Shown here in pieces: positions 8,496-16,798 of a stretch of DNA of 62,920 nt. A model generated the notes under the pieces. It did not search any database. It saw nothing but the letters and a program-made list of their open reading frames with translations, and was not told the origin of the DNA. Within the stretch, counting starts at the first letter, position 1. Each line of letters starts with the position of its first letter. Made by a program: the position numbers and the translations under genes. The DNA comes from a virus, in the IMG/VR virus record IMGVR_UViG_3300037808_000193, positions 1 through 62,920 of that record, one strand, 5' to 3'.

Positions 8496-8860
8496 TAGTC
8501 ACCTCTCACCCGAACTGTCTGGTGGTGGAGCTTCCCGTACTCGTCGTAGGCGATAGTCACCGAAGTGACCTCGAAGCTCACCAGTTCCAGACCGTCGTCT
8601 TGGAAGATCCCTTCCACAGTGATTCGATCACTCTCGTGGATAGGGACGTCATCGAGAAGGATGACCGATGCTGAGTGATGTCTATCCTCACCCGTGGCAC
8701 TGCGAGTCCTGCTCGGTGTGCTGTAGGAGAACCGGCACCTGAACGTGGCACTTGGTGACTCAGTGACCGTGCCCTGCCAGTCGGCATCGGACTTCGGGTA
8801 CTGGTGACCAATGAACACCAGCAGGTCTCCCCATTCAGCGAGAGCCTGTGCGTTGGTCAT
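8495..8860 (-). CDS. Head-tail stopper protein
   Basis: 121 residues with a small beta-barrel pattern ('SVILLDDVPIHESDRITVEG', 'DEYGKLHHQTVRVRGD'), typical of SPP1 gp16-type stopper/closure proteins that follow the adaptor gene. It should close the portal channel after packaging. It overlaps the adaptor gene by 4 bases and shares one base with the next gene. Confidence 0.65.
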   Translation of the reverse strand: MTNAQALAEWGDLLVFIGHQYPKSDADWQGTVTESPSATFRCRFSYSTPSRTRSATGEDRHHSASVILLDDVPIHESDRITVEGIFQDDGLELVSFEVTSVTIAYDEYGKLHHQTVRVRGD

Positions 8861-9333
8861 ATGTCAGCTCGAAGCTCGTTCGGGTTGTCCATGCCACCGG
8901 GGTTGTCGTGCATCCCCTTCGAGAAAGCACCTTGCTCGATCGACGTGTCGTTCGTGTAGGTCTCTTTCCGGCTCACCTTGTGAGCGGCCATCCATGGAAC
9001 ACCCGTGCTCTTGGCAGCCTCGGAACGAAGGTTGGCCGAAGTGTTTCTCAGGGTGTTGACCAGCTCCCCGTAATTGATGGTCAGGTCGTTGATCGTTCTC
9101 GACGCCATCCCAGCAAACCTGTTGGCGAGGGTGTCTGCAGCAAGGGCACCAGCCAGGTACTCGTTGTCTCCAGCCTCACTCAGGAAGTAAGCAATCTCCT
9201 GGTCACCCATGAGAGGGCGGGCCTCGTTGGTATCACCCAGATGCAGACGTGTACGGGCAAGCCTTCCGTCTGCCGAATCTGTCTGCAGAAGGTCGGGATC
9301 GTAGTTCCAGTTCACGCCTGCATCTAGTGACAT
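8857..9333 (-). CDS. Head-tail adaptor protein
   Basis: 158 residues from ATG 9333, preceded by a strong GGGAGGTGG site. The frame is open seven codons further, to a TTG at 9354. The mainly helical sequence ('RPLMGDQEIAYFLSEAGDNE', 'AAADTLANRFAGMA') is typical of gp15/gp6-type adaptors that bind the portal. It lies between the head genes and the stopper. Confidence 0.65.
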   Translation of the reverse strand: MSLDAGVNWNYDPDLLQTDSADGRLARTRLHLGDTNEARPLMGDQEIAYFLSEAGDNEYLAGALAADTLANRFAGMASRTINDLTINYGELVNTLRNTSANLRSEAAKSTGVPWMAAHKVSRKETYTNDTSIEQGAFSKGMHDNPGGMDNPNELRADI

Positions 9334-9354
9334 TCTCAGCCACCTCCCGTTCAA

Positions 9355-9837
9355 CTACGAGAGCATGGACTGTAGGCCGCTCACGAGGGTTGGCCTGTTG
9401 CTGTCCAGCTCTTCTGCCTGCATTACAGCCTCGATCGTATCGCTGTCTTGGCCCTCCATAGCAGACAACACCTCTTTGACGCTCAGATCGAGGAGAGATT
9501 CGATCGTCATCTCCTCCTGAGACTCTTCCTCAGGCCCTTCTGGCCCCACAGGCTCTACCTGGGGCTGGATGGGCTCTTGCACTGCCACAGCGGCCTGCTG
9601 TGGGGCGTTGGCCTCCTGAATCTCCCTGAGCTGTTGCTCTCGGTAGGCAGTGTGAGGGTTCAGAACATCTGGGTCGATCTCTGGGACGACGTAGCCCTCT
9701 GGGTATGCCCCTTCTCGAACCAAGCGGGAACGCAGCAGTGCATCGAGGTTGGGGAAGAACTCTGCCTCTGGGACAGGCTCACCCGGCTCTCTCCACTCTT
9801 CCCCGACCTTGATCCTCTTGTTTGCAATGAAGCCCAT
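9355..9837 (-). CDS. Hypothetical head-associated protein with Pro/Glu-rich middle
   Basis: 160 residues from ATG 9837 (GAGGAG six bases upstream; an ATG at 9843 lies too close to that site). The N-terminal ~55 residues form a small domain ('ANKRIKVGEEWREPGEPVPE'). The middle is Gln/Pro/Glu-rich and disordered, and the end is a helical segment with 'SLLDLSVKEVLSAME'. I recognise no family. It is the first gene after a terminator-like hairpin, just downstream of the capsid cluster. Confidence 0.6.
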   Translation of the reverse strand: MGFIANKRIKVGEEWREPGEPVPEAEFFPNLDALLRSRLVREGAYPEGYVVPEIDPDVLNPHTAYREQQLREIQEANAPQQAAVAVQEPIQPQVEPVGPEGPEEESQEEMTIESLLDLSVKEVLSAMEGQDSDTIEAVMQAEELDSNRPTLVSGLQSMLS

Positions 9838-9886
9838 GACCATCTCCTCAACGGTTACCCGCTCATCTTATCCCAGAGACAGAAGA

Positions 9887-9910
9887 AGCCGGGACCCGAA
9901 GGCCCCGGCT
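9887..9910 (-). terminator. Hairpin between capsid and connector genes
   Basis: AGCCGGG and CCCGGCT form a perfect 7-bp GC-rich stem around a 10-base loop. In the minus direction it is followed by TTCTTCTGTCT, a weak U-rich tract. It sits in the gap after the capsid-cluster gene ending at 9937. It could terminate or attenuate the abundant capsid message. Confidence 0.55.
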
Positions 9911-9936
9911 CAATCAGTGATCCCTCGGCAAAGGGG

Positions 9937-10410
9937 TCAGTCGGCTACGTCGTAGTCGATGTGAAGCACACCGACGAACTCAGCCCAGTCAGCCGAAGCA
10001 GCAGTGGTCACAACCGACACAGCGGTAGTGGCCAGAGCAGTTCCGACGAGAGCACCACCACCGGGGAAGATCCCGGTAGCAGCACAGCTCTGTGCAGCGT
10101 GGAAGCCATCAGCGTCACCGCCCGTTTCACCGACAGCAATGCCAGTGTTCAGGGTCTTGGTGCCACCAGTGGCCTCGGCAGTGGTGACCTCAAGGGTCAC
10201 CTCCCGCACGATGCAGCCTGCAGGCAGGTTCTCGGTGGTGTCCGTCTCTGAACCGTCTGCATTGGCAGTCAGAGCAATCGAGAGACGACCAGCCGTGAGG
10301 CCAATCTCCTCGGTCGCTTCGAGCGAGTCCAGACGAGTGTCGAACGCCTCGGTGTTGGCTGCAGCCTCAACGGTTGCAAGCTTGGCACGTTGGTAAAGCA
10401 GGACGTTCAT
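9937..10410 (-). CDS. Putative capsid decoration or head-fibre protein
   Basis: 157 residues, with a clear AGGAG site. It starts with a short amphipathic helix ('NVLLYQRAKLATVEAA') and continues as a Thr/Ala/Gly-rich beta domain ('CIVREVTLEVTTAEATGGTK', 'TLNTGIAVGETGG') with low charge, like virion surface proteins. It is 12 bases downstream of the major capsid gene and before a terminator. Decoration is an inference from location and composition. Confidence 0.5.
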   Translation of the reverse strand: MNVLLYQRAKLATVEAAANTEAFDTRLDSLEATEEIGLTAGRLSIALTANADGSETDTTENLPAGCIVREVTLEVTTAEATGGTKTLNTGIAVGETGGDADGFHAAQSCAATGIFPGGGALVGTALATTAVSVVTTAASADWAEFVGVLHIDYDVAD

Positions 10411-10422
10411 GACAGGCTCCTA

Positions 10423-11397
10423 TCAGGCCACGGCCGAGGTGAAGAAGTAACCAAGGTCACTCGCAATCACCTTCATGTCGTATGCCATCTCACCCTCAAC
10501 ACGATCTGCCTTGAGGTTCTGCTGACGGAACCGGCTGATGCGGGTACCGAAGGCAGATGCCCCGAGGAGACCACCCCAGGTGAACACGTAGCCAGCTGAG
10601 GGCTGCATGATGCCTGGGTTGGGGTTGGCGTAGCACAGGAGTGCGGACTTGCCGACGATGAACGCCATCGAGGCAGTAGCACCCTCGTTGGCAGTGTTCT
10701 TGATGGCGTCGGCAACGACGATCCGGCTCACTCCGAAGAGACCAGCCAGAAGATCCTCGGTCATCAGGCCACGCTGGGTGTACTTGATGCGGTCGAGGAT
10801 GTCTGCATGGTTCCGAAGGGTGGCAAAGACCTCATGGCCCATGACCAGCACGTTGGGCTTGTAGCCCGTGTTCTGCTGGACTCGGGTGAGGCCGTTCTGC
10901 ACATCCTGAATCGGATCGCTGGACACGTTGTCCCACTGAAGGAACTGGTCTCCAGTCGGGCCAGACGAAACGCCGGTCATGTCCTTCTCCCACACAGAGG
11001 TGGTCATGAAGGTCGAGGTCCAGTCCAGGTCCCGCTTCAGCATGAGCTGCTGAGTCACGAACTGGGTGGCCTCACGATCGACGTTGATCGGGTTGTCAGC
11101 ATTGGCACGAGTCTGGTCATCCACGTCCTTGTGCAGGGCGAAGACATCGCAGTAGTACGTGCCAGTGGTGAGGGTGTAACCCGAACCAGCAGACTCAGTG
11201 CCTGGGGCACGGAGAGCTGCATCGGTCCGATACCACTGGTCCTTGTCATAGCTGAAGTACTGATCAGCCTGCTTCTGGACGGTGATACGGGGGAACACCC
11301 GATCGGCGATGAAGTTGCGACCTTGGGTGTACGCAACAGAGATGGTGGTGAGCGGCCTACTGACGTGAACGTCAGATGGCGTAGGGGACGAAGGCAT
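10423..11397 (-). CDS. Major capsid protein (HK97 fold)
   Basis: 324 residues. Features include 'GRNFIADRVFPRITVQKQAD' near the N-terminus, a long E-loop/spine helix region ('DREATQFVTQQLMLKRDLDW'), and 'PNVLVMGHEVFATLRNHAD' in the A-domain, all typical of GpE/HK97-type capsid proteins. It has an AGGAG site, and the decoration-like gene at 11410 lies just upstream. Its first 14 residues contain 'SPTPSDVHVS', which also occurs inside the XkdF-like protease fusion, so it may be an assembly or processing signal. Confidence 0.85.
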   Translation of the reverse strand: MPSSPTPSDVHVSRPLTTISVAYTQGRNFIADRVFPRITVQKQADQYFSYDKDQWYRTDAALRAPGTESAGSGYTLTTGTYYCDVFALHKDVDDQTRANADNPINVDREATQFVTQQLMLKRDLDWTSTFMTTSVWEKDMTGVSSGPTGDQFLQWDNVSSDPIQDVQNGLTRVQQNTGYKPNVLVMGHEVFATLRNHADILDRIKYTQRGLMTEDLLAGLFGVSRIVVADAIKNTANEGATASMAFIVGKSALLCYANPNPGIMQPSAGYVFTWGGLLGASAFGTRISRFRQQNLKADRVEGEMAYDMKVIASDLGYFFTSAVA

Positions 11398-11409
11398 GGT
11401 TCAGATCTC

Positions 11410-11784
11410 CTAGGCCAGTGCCACTGGATCGGGATTGACGAACATGGTGATGACTTCCCCATCGGCACCAGCACTACGTGCCTGACCGATCACAAAGTCA
11501 GCTGAGGCTGCGACCTCTGCCCGACCATCAGCACCTGCAGTCAAGTTCTGACCGATGGTGATGGTAGCACCTGCGTACACCTTGCAGACCCCGAACGTGC
11601 AGACCGAAGCAGCTTTGCCAGCTGCATCAGGCTTGTTCTGGAGGATGCCGATGCACAGCTCTCCTTGAGAGGCTGCCACAGAGACATCGCCTGCCGTCTC
11701 CAACACCATGAACTCACGGTAGTTGGCCGACAGGTCGGCATCTGCTGGGAACGTCTCACAATGGTTCCAGTTGTCGGATGCCAT
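11410..11784 (-). CDS. Capsid decoration/cement protein (DUF2190-like)
   Basis: 124 residues. The pattern 'FMVLETAGDVSVAASQGE', 'GILQNKPDAAGKAASVCTFG' and 'KVYAGATITIGQNLTAGADG' matches the small DUF2190 capsid-cement family. It probably forms trimers on the outside of the capsid and stabilises it. It sits between scaffold and capsid genes, as in many actinophages. Confidence 0.75.
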   Translation of the reverse strand: MASDNWNHCETFPADADLSANYREFMVLETAGDVSVAASQGELCIGILQNKPDAAGKAASVCTFGVCKVYAGATITIGQNLTAGADGRAEVAASADFVIGQARSAGADGEVITMFVNPDPVALA

Positions 11785-11785
11785 G

Positions 11786-12703
11786 TCAGTTCACCTCCGA
11801 GGCGACGTGCTGTGCGTACAGGCTAGGGTTCTCGACGATGATCTCGTCGTATGCCTGGGCGTAGGAGATCTCACGCTCTTCGGACCGACGCTTGGCCAGA
11901 CCTTCCAGCTGATCTTCTGCCTTGGACACTTCTCCACCGAAGGAGTCGTTGCCCACGGTGCTGAAGAGCTTGCCAGCGAGGACCTGCTCATCGGCTGCCT
12001 TGAGAACCGTGTCGATGGCTTCCCACTCAGCAGTGTCGAGCTTGGCCTGTGCCGACTTCACGACGGGACCGAACTGATCGGCCTCCACCGGGAGGTTGGC
12101 GTAGTCCGAGCGGACCTTGCTGATGGCTTCCTTGATCAGTTGCTGGTCGTGCATGGCCTTGGTGATCTTCACTGCCTCAGCAGCATCACTCTTGGCCTTG
12201 CTCAGCTCCTGCTTCTGGGCCTCGAAAGCAGCTCGGACCGCAGGATTGGACTTCATGATCTTCTCCAGATCATCCGTCTCTTCCACGGTCTCTTCGTCAC
12301 TCTCTTCGGAATCTTCGTAGTACTCAGACTTGCTCACAGCGTCACGAGCATCACGGTCAGCAAGGAGATCGGCGACGCTCTTTTCGAGAGTGTCCTGATC
12401 CTCTTCGTCCGTAGTCAACTCATCGATGACGTCGAGAGCTGTGTCCAAGTCCTTCTGAAGGTCCTCGAAGTGAGCGAACTGCTCCTCCGTAAGGCCATCC
12501 AGATTGATCTGGGGCATAGCTTCCTCCTGGTCGTTGCTGGTGATCGTATCGCCAGTTTCGTCCTCACTTGAGAACTTCTCCAGCTCTTCGGTGTCATCTC
12601 TACTCTTGCTGAGAATGACATTTGCATCCTGGTTGGCACCAGCACCAACCAGAGAAACCTCGTCGTACTCCATTTCGGAGAGTTCTGTTTGTTCGTCAGG
12701 CAT
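11786..12703 (-). CDS. Scaffold-like protein
   Basis: 305 residues, very acidic and mostly helical with coiled-coil character in the middle (~75-200), immediately upstream of the cement and capsid genes. The first 35 residues contain 'DEVSLVGAGANQDANVILSK', a segment that commonly ends phage prohead proteases (SLV..GAN..A motif). Protease and scaffold functions therefore seem to be split differently here from the usual arrangement. It overlaps the XkdF-like gene by 8 bases. Confidence 0.65.
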   Translation of the reverse strand: MPDEQTELSEMEYDEVSLVGAGANQDANVILSKSRDDTEELEKFSSEDETGDTITSNDQEEAMPQINLDGLTEEQFAHFEDLQKDLDTALDVIDELTTDEEDQDTLEKSVADLLADRDARDAVSKSEYYEDSEESDEETVEETDDLEKIMKSNPAVRAAFEAQKQELSKAKSDAAEAVKITKAMHDQQLIKEAISKVRSDYANLPVEADQFGPVVKSAQAKLDTAEWEAIDTVLKAADEQVLAGKLFSTVGNDSFGGEVSKAEDQLEGLAKRRSEEREISYAQAYDEIIVENPSLYAQHVASEVN

Positions 12704-14069
12704 TCTTCAAGCCTCCAGATGGGTCGATATCAAACCCACCAGTTCCCTTGCGAGCAGCATCAATCAAAGCCTGCCCTGTCTTGCCTTCGCCCACAGCCCT
12801 CATAACACTTGGCTTCCACCGAACTTGGCCAGACCTGGTGACCTCACCAAGACGCACTCCATCTTTGGTGCTGATCTTCCTGCCCTCAACCTTTGTTCCA
12901 CCAGGAATAGCGACTCTTCGCACCTTTCCACCAGGCATCCGGTACGAAACAGTGCTTGTCCCAGCAGTGCCACCACCACGTTTGATATTGCCACCCTTGC
13001 CACCGCTAGCGGCCCTTCCACCACCTGAACCCGAGGTGAACCGACCATCAGAGCCATGGTTCATGTTGTACTTACGAAGCAGGACATGGGCCTTGCCCAG
13101 TGCAATCTTCTTCTGACGTCTGGTCACTTCATCATCTTCCGGTACGGTACTGACATGAACGTCAGACGGGGTGGGCGAGGTCTTCCTGAGACTGTTGCGC
13201 TGGCGAAGCTGAATCACCCTGAGAGCAGATGACGCCTTGTGAGGGAGTGATCCGATCTTCTTCTTGCGTGGCTTCTTCCTCCCACCACCAGCGTTGATCT
13301 TCTTGGCATGACGGACCGATGAGCGGGACAGGTGAGTGCTTGCCGGTGAGGAAGAGCTGAAGCCCCGGCTCACACCCTTGGGCAAGGCCTTGTTGACGTT
13401 GAGCTTCATCTGACGATCATGCATGGAATTCGAGATGCGAGCCGCCTTCTCTTTACTCATTCCCTTCCTCCGAAGTGCTTCGTAGATGTGGGGGTACTTG
13501 ATCGAAGGACCATGATCCCCTCCAGGATTCTTTCGACCTTTGCGCTTGCCACTGATGGTGATGGAATCACCTCTGACGTTTCCACGTCCATCAACTGTGA
13601 AGCCTGAATCGTCAGACTTGGCCACCTTGGCGGCCACGGTGGGAGGAGCTTGCCGACGACGGCCCTTCCCATGGACGGAGAACATCTTGTATCGGCCACT
13701 CTTCACGCCCTTCCAGACCGAATCGTCGTGGACCTTGTACCCCACCCACCAGCCTTCAGGCACAGTCCCTTCCTTGATTCCAAGAGCGGCCATCTTCTCC
13801 TTGGTGAAGACCACACTCTCGACCAGAGTGGCAACACCCTTCTGAACATGCTCAACGCCTCCGTCACGGCTCTTCAGTACGAAGTCATAGGCGGCACGCT
13901 CAAGATCGTCCTCATGCCGGATGTAGTCACCATCATGATCTACAAGGAGCTTGCCTTCCTTGTCCTTGTAGACCTGAGCCCAGCCAAAGACAAGCTGGCG
14001 GTCATCGTTGGTCTTGATGATCTCACAGTCAGTCACTTCATCACCATCTTGTTCTTGTGTAGTTCCCAC
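12696..14069 (-). CDS. XkdF-like prohead serine protease with long basic C-terminal region
   Basis: 457 residues. Residues ~15-150 match the XkdF/S78_2 protease family: 'VFGWAQVYKDKEGKLLVD', 'AAYDFVLKSRDGGVEH', 'VESVVFTKEKMAALGI' and 'WWVGYKVHDDSVWKGVKSG'. The remaining ~300 residues are basic and low-complexity. They carry three recognisable segments: a 'GGDHGPSIKYPHIYEALRRK' helix, 'SPTPSDVHVS' (also at the capsid N-terminus), and 'HGSDGRFTSG' (also in the MuF protein). These repeats suggest cleavage sites or docking points shared by head-assembly substrates. It overlaps the next upstream gene by 37 bases. Confidence 0.7.
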   Translation of the reverse strand: MGTTQEQDGDEVTDCEIIKTNDDRQLVFGWAQVYKDKEGKLLVDHDGDYIRHEDDLERAAYDFVLKSRDGGVEHVQKGVATLVESVVFTKEKMAALGIKEGTVPEGWWVGYKVHDDSVWKGVKSGRYKMFSVHGKGRRRQAPPTVAAKVAKSDDSGFTVDGRGNVRGDSITISGKRKGRKNPGGDHGPSIKYPHIYEALRRKGMSKEKAARISNSMHDRQMKLNVNKALPKGVSRGFSSSSPASTHLSRSSVRHAKKINAGGGRKKPRKKKIGSLPHKASSALRVIQLRQRNSLRKTSPTPSDVHVSTVPEDDEVTRRQKKIALGKAHVLLRKYNMNHGSDGRFTSGSGGGRAASGGKGGNIKRGGGTAGTSTVSYRMPGGKVRRVAIPGGTKVEGRKISTKDGVRLGEVTRSGQVRWKPSVMRAVGEGKTGQALIDAARKGTGGFDIDPSGGLKNA

Positions 14070-14374
14070 CCTCTGGACAGGTGACGGAACCGCTCATCCC
14101 TGGTCATAGTAGGCACTGCACCCTCGGTCTCCGTGATCTTCAGGAATCTGAGAGCCACGATCCACACAGCCAGTGGGTCTGAATGATCGATGAGTACAGG
14201 GGTTCCTTCATATCTGATAAGGGACCCTTGACAGTCAGAGAACACGTTCCTGAAGCCTCGATCGCCCTCAATCTTGCCAGGACGACGGAAGAGAACCTCG
14301 ACCGGGGTGTCATAGGGAGCCTTCTTCCACCGACCCTTGAAGGCGAACCTCTGGGGGTGTGGAGGCCGAGCCAT
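14033..14374 (-). CDS. Hypothetical protein in head operon
   Basis: 113 residues, basic at the N-terminus ('PHPQRFAFKGRWKKAPYD'), with a hydrophobic 'PLAVWIVALRFLKI' near the middle. No family is recognised. It overlaps the protease gene at its 3' end by 37 bases and abuts the small zinc protein upstream (shared base 14374), so it belongs to the head operon. Confidence 0.55.
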   Translation of the reverse strand: MARPPHPQRFAFKGRWKKAPYDTPVEVLFRRPGKIEGDRGFRNVFSDCQGSLIRYEGTPVLIDHSDPLAVWIVALRFLKITETEGAVPTMTRDERFRHLSRGWELHKNKMVMK

Positions 14375-14547
14375 CAGGCCAACATCCTGTGCTCATCACA
14401 CAGATAGCGGACTACATCGTTCCCAGTGTGCTGTCCCTTCACCACGTACCTCCTGGCAGGTGCCCTACACAGCGGTGAGCGGCAATCGAAGAAGGACCCG
14501 TCGTCATGGACGGGAAAGTCACCGAATAGCTCCGTGGAGGCTGACAT
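14374..14547 (-). CDS. Small Cys/His protein
   Basis: 57 residues from ATG 14547, inside the 3' end of the MuF gene (29-base overlap). The frame is open further upstream, but that part lies antiparallel to no signal and inside the MuF coding region. The possible metal site is 'FDCRSPLCRAPARR', then 'YLCDEHRM' (Cys-x4-Cys and Cys-x2-His). It resembles small treble-clef/zinc-finger phage proteins. The start is chosen by compactness. Confidence 0.5.
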   Translation of the reverse strand: MSASTELFGDFPVHDDGSFFDCRSPLCRAPARRYVVKGQHTGNDVVRYLCDEHRMLA

Positions 14548-16798
14548 CCACAGCTTCTCGATCTGCTGTGAATCTGATTCGGTCGACGTTGAAGTACTCC
14601 CGTCGTCGTGTGAATCGAGGCTCTTCTGGTCGCTGTCCCTCTGGGAGGTAGTCGATGGTGACGTGTGGTGTCCATCGGAAGTTCTTGGAGCACTCGATTC
14701 CATGCTTCTCCAGTCCAGCAACCAGAACTCGTCGGATCTCACTCAGGTTCCTAACCACGGGCTTCCGCCACCATGGAATCATCCCCTCTGAGTTGGGGCC
14801 AGGCTCGAATGTCCCGTAGTCCTGCTGAAGGAAGCCGAACGATGGTCCGAAGAGCATCCCGATTGCTTCCATCACCGACTCAATGTTCTTGCGGTCTTCT
14901 TCACTCAGTGTCGAGGCATCGTTGGTGAGAAACGCCAAGGTGATGTGATGATCACCAGGCTCTGTGCCACCTTCAACAGCGATCTGCTGAGACAGGCTCT
15001 CGGGAATGGGCACTGAGATCATGGCCCCACCATGGCTGGCCTTGTCCTCTTTGGTGATCGTCACCTTCAGAGCGTCTCGAACTTCCTTCCAGAATCCCAC
15101 GTCGTCCTTCTCCAGAGCAGCAGGGTTGTCACGCATCCAGCGGTTGATCACCTTCACAGCATCAGCAATGGACTTGCTCAGGGTGTTGGTGCTCTTGGTC
15201 CCGTTCCAAGCCACGTCCTCAGTCATCAGGAACTTGTCGAACCCACGAATGCTGGTGATGCCGGGGAGCAAGCTGTCACCGAACTTCGCCACGTAGTCAG
15301 AACCTGACATGAACGGTGGGTCGATGCTGCCCTGGCTGGAATTGAGGAACTTCTGAGCTACCCGAGCGGTCTCACCAGGACTTGGGGTGTAGCCGTACCT
15401 GGCCCAGACGTAGGCACCGTTGAAGTTGCCACCAGATGAAGCATTAACCTCCATGGTGTGGAAGCCAGACCGAGCATAGGAATCCTCCCACTCAGCCATC
15501 ATCTTGGTTCCCGCTCCTCTGCCCTGCAGCTCGGAGTTGACCTCGAAGAACTCGTTGACCACTACACCATCGTTTGGCCGAAGGGTTCGAGTGAACGAAC
15601 CAGCTTGACCACCATCCTGGTAGTAGAGCGTGCCTTCCACTGAGATCTCACTGTCGCCCCAGTCGTAGACAGAATCGACCTCAGCACGGATGACCTCACC
15701 ATTGGCAGTCTTGATCTCCCCCTCGAAGATGGCTGCAGCTTGAGCTTCAAGCTCCTCCTGCTCCAAGTTGCTGGCGGACCTAGACATGTCAGCAACCAAC
15801 AATCCACCACCTGGGCCACTAGTGAAACGACCATCAGACCCGTGGTAGGGGTTGAACTTACTAATGGTGACAAGCTCATTCTCAGTGAATGACTTAGCCA
15901 CATCGGTCGCCCTCACCAGACCAACAGCGCAACGGCAGTTTGGGTGGGCTGGGGGTCCTGGGTAGTTGACACTGTTGGTCGGTGAGGTGAAATCCATCCC
16001 GATAGCCCTGGTTTGCAGGTTCATCGGGGCACAGATCTTGCAGAGCCGCTCGTCAGCACCAGTGTGCCACTGCTGGACCAGCTCATTGGCGTCGATGTAC
16101 CCGTCGTTGATTGCCTGCTCCCAGGCGGCTCTTCGGCCGATGTTGGCAGCAGTGTGCAACTCAGTACGGGCAATGGTCTTGGCTCGACGGACAAGGTGAC
16201 GCTCAGCTGCAGCATCAGCCACCTTTCTGGCTACAGCAGCGGGATCACCGGCCCTGATCCTGGCGTTGTACAGGTTGGTGACAGCTTGAGCATCCCGAGG
16301 TGTGAGACCAATCATCGGCTTGATGATCTTGGCAGTCTCAGCGGTCGTAACGCCTTGGGTCCACGACGTTTCCATGGCCCTGGTGATTGCATCACGTGTG
16401 TTTGAAGAGATCCCGATCACCGTAAGAGCTGCATGGTTCCTGAGCTGAGTCACCACACGAGGGTCGTAGCCATCGAAGTGAGCTGACATTCTCACTGGTG
16501 TCTGGCGGAACTGCCGATCAGCCCAGGCATCGAAGTCCTTGGCAGTCTGCTGACCAGCACGAGCTTCCACCTCGGTGCTCACATTGCCAAGGAGCACCTG
16601 AAACCTGTTGAGCGGTGTTGCACCGATGTTGTTCTCGATGGAATCGAGGAAGGCACCGAGATCCTGACCTCTGAACGAGTTCTTCCATGCATTGATGAGG
16701 TTGAGGAATCCCTCGATGATGCGTCGTTCAGGGCGAGAGGGTCGGTTGGCAGGTGTTGGCCTCGTGCCCAGAACCGTGGGCTTCCGACGAAGAGGCAT
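14519..16798 (-). CDS. MuF-type minor head protein fused to GNAT-like and 2H phosphoesterase domains
   Basis: 759 residues, about twice a plain MuF protein. Residues ~1-300 are the MuF region: 'IARTELHTAANIGRRAAWEQ' (209-228), 'WHTGADERLCKIC' (244-256) and 'PPAHPNCRCAVG' (282-293), with the conserved Cys/His cluster. Residues 315-332 carry the 'FNPYHGSDGRFTSG' linker. Residues ~405-480 look like a GNAT acetyltransferase ('GRGAGTKMM', 'GAYVWARYGY'). Residues ~585-757 look like a 2H (LigT/2'-5' ligase-type) phosphoesterase with two HxT motifs, H618-I-T620 and H712-V-T714. MuF proteins sit inside the capsid with the portal, so the extra domains may be injected with the DNA. Its start overlaps the portal stop. 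Confidence 0.8.
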   Translation of the reverse strand: MPLRRKPTVLGTRPTPANRPSRPERRIIEGFLNLINAWKNSFRGQDLGAFLDSIENNIGATPLNRFQVLLGNVSTEVEARAGQQTAKDFDAWADRQFRQTPVRMSAHFDGYDPRVVTQLRNHAALTVIGISSNTRDAITRAMETSWTQGVTTAETAKIIKPMIGLTPRDAQAVTNLYNARIRAGDPAAVARKVADAAAERHLVRRAKTIARTELHTAANIGRRAAWEQAINDGYIDANELVQQWHTGADERLCKICAPMNLQTRAIGMDFTSPTNSVNYPGPPAHPNCRCAVGLVRATDVAKSFTENELVTISKFNPYHGSDGRFTSGPGGGLLVADMSRSASNLEQEELEAQAAAIFEGEIKTANGEVIRAEVDSVYDWGDSEISVEGTLYYQDGGQAGSFTRTLRPNDGVVVNEFFEVNSELQGRGAGTKMMAEWEDSYARSGFHTMEVNASSGGNFNGAYVWARYGYTPSPGETARVAQKFLNSSQGSIDPPFMSGSDYVAKFGDSLLPGITSIRGFDKFLMTEDVAWNGTKSTNTLSKSIADAVKVINRWMRDNPAALEKDDVGFWKEVRDALKVTITKEDKASHGGAMISVPIPESLSQQIAVEGGTEPGDHHITLAFLTNDASTLSEEDRKNIESVMEAIGMLFGPSFGFLQQDYGTFEPGPNSEGMIPWWRKPVVRNLSEIRRVLVAGLEKHGIECSKNFRWTPHVTIDYLPEGQRPEEPRFTRRREYFNVDRIRFTADREAVDVSLHGAIR

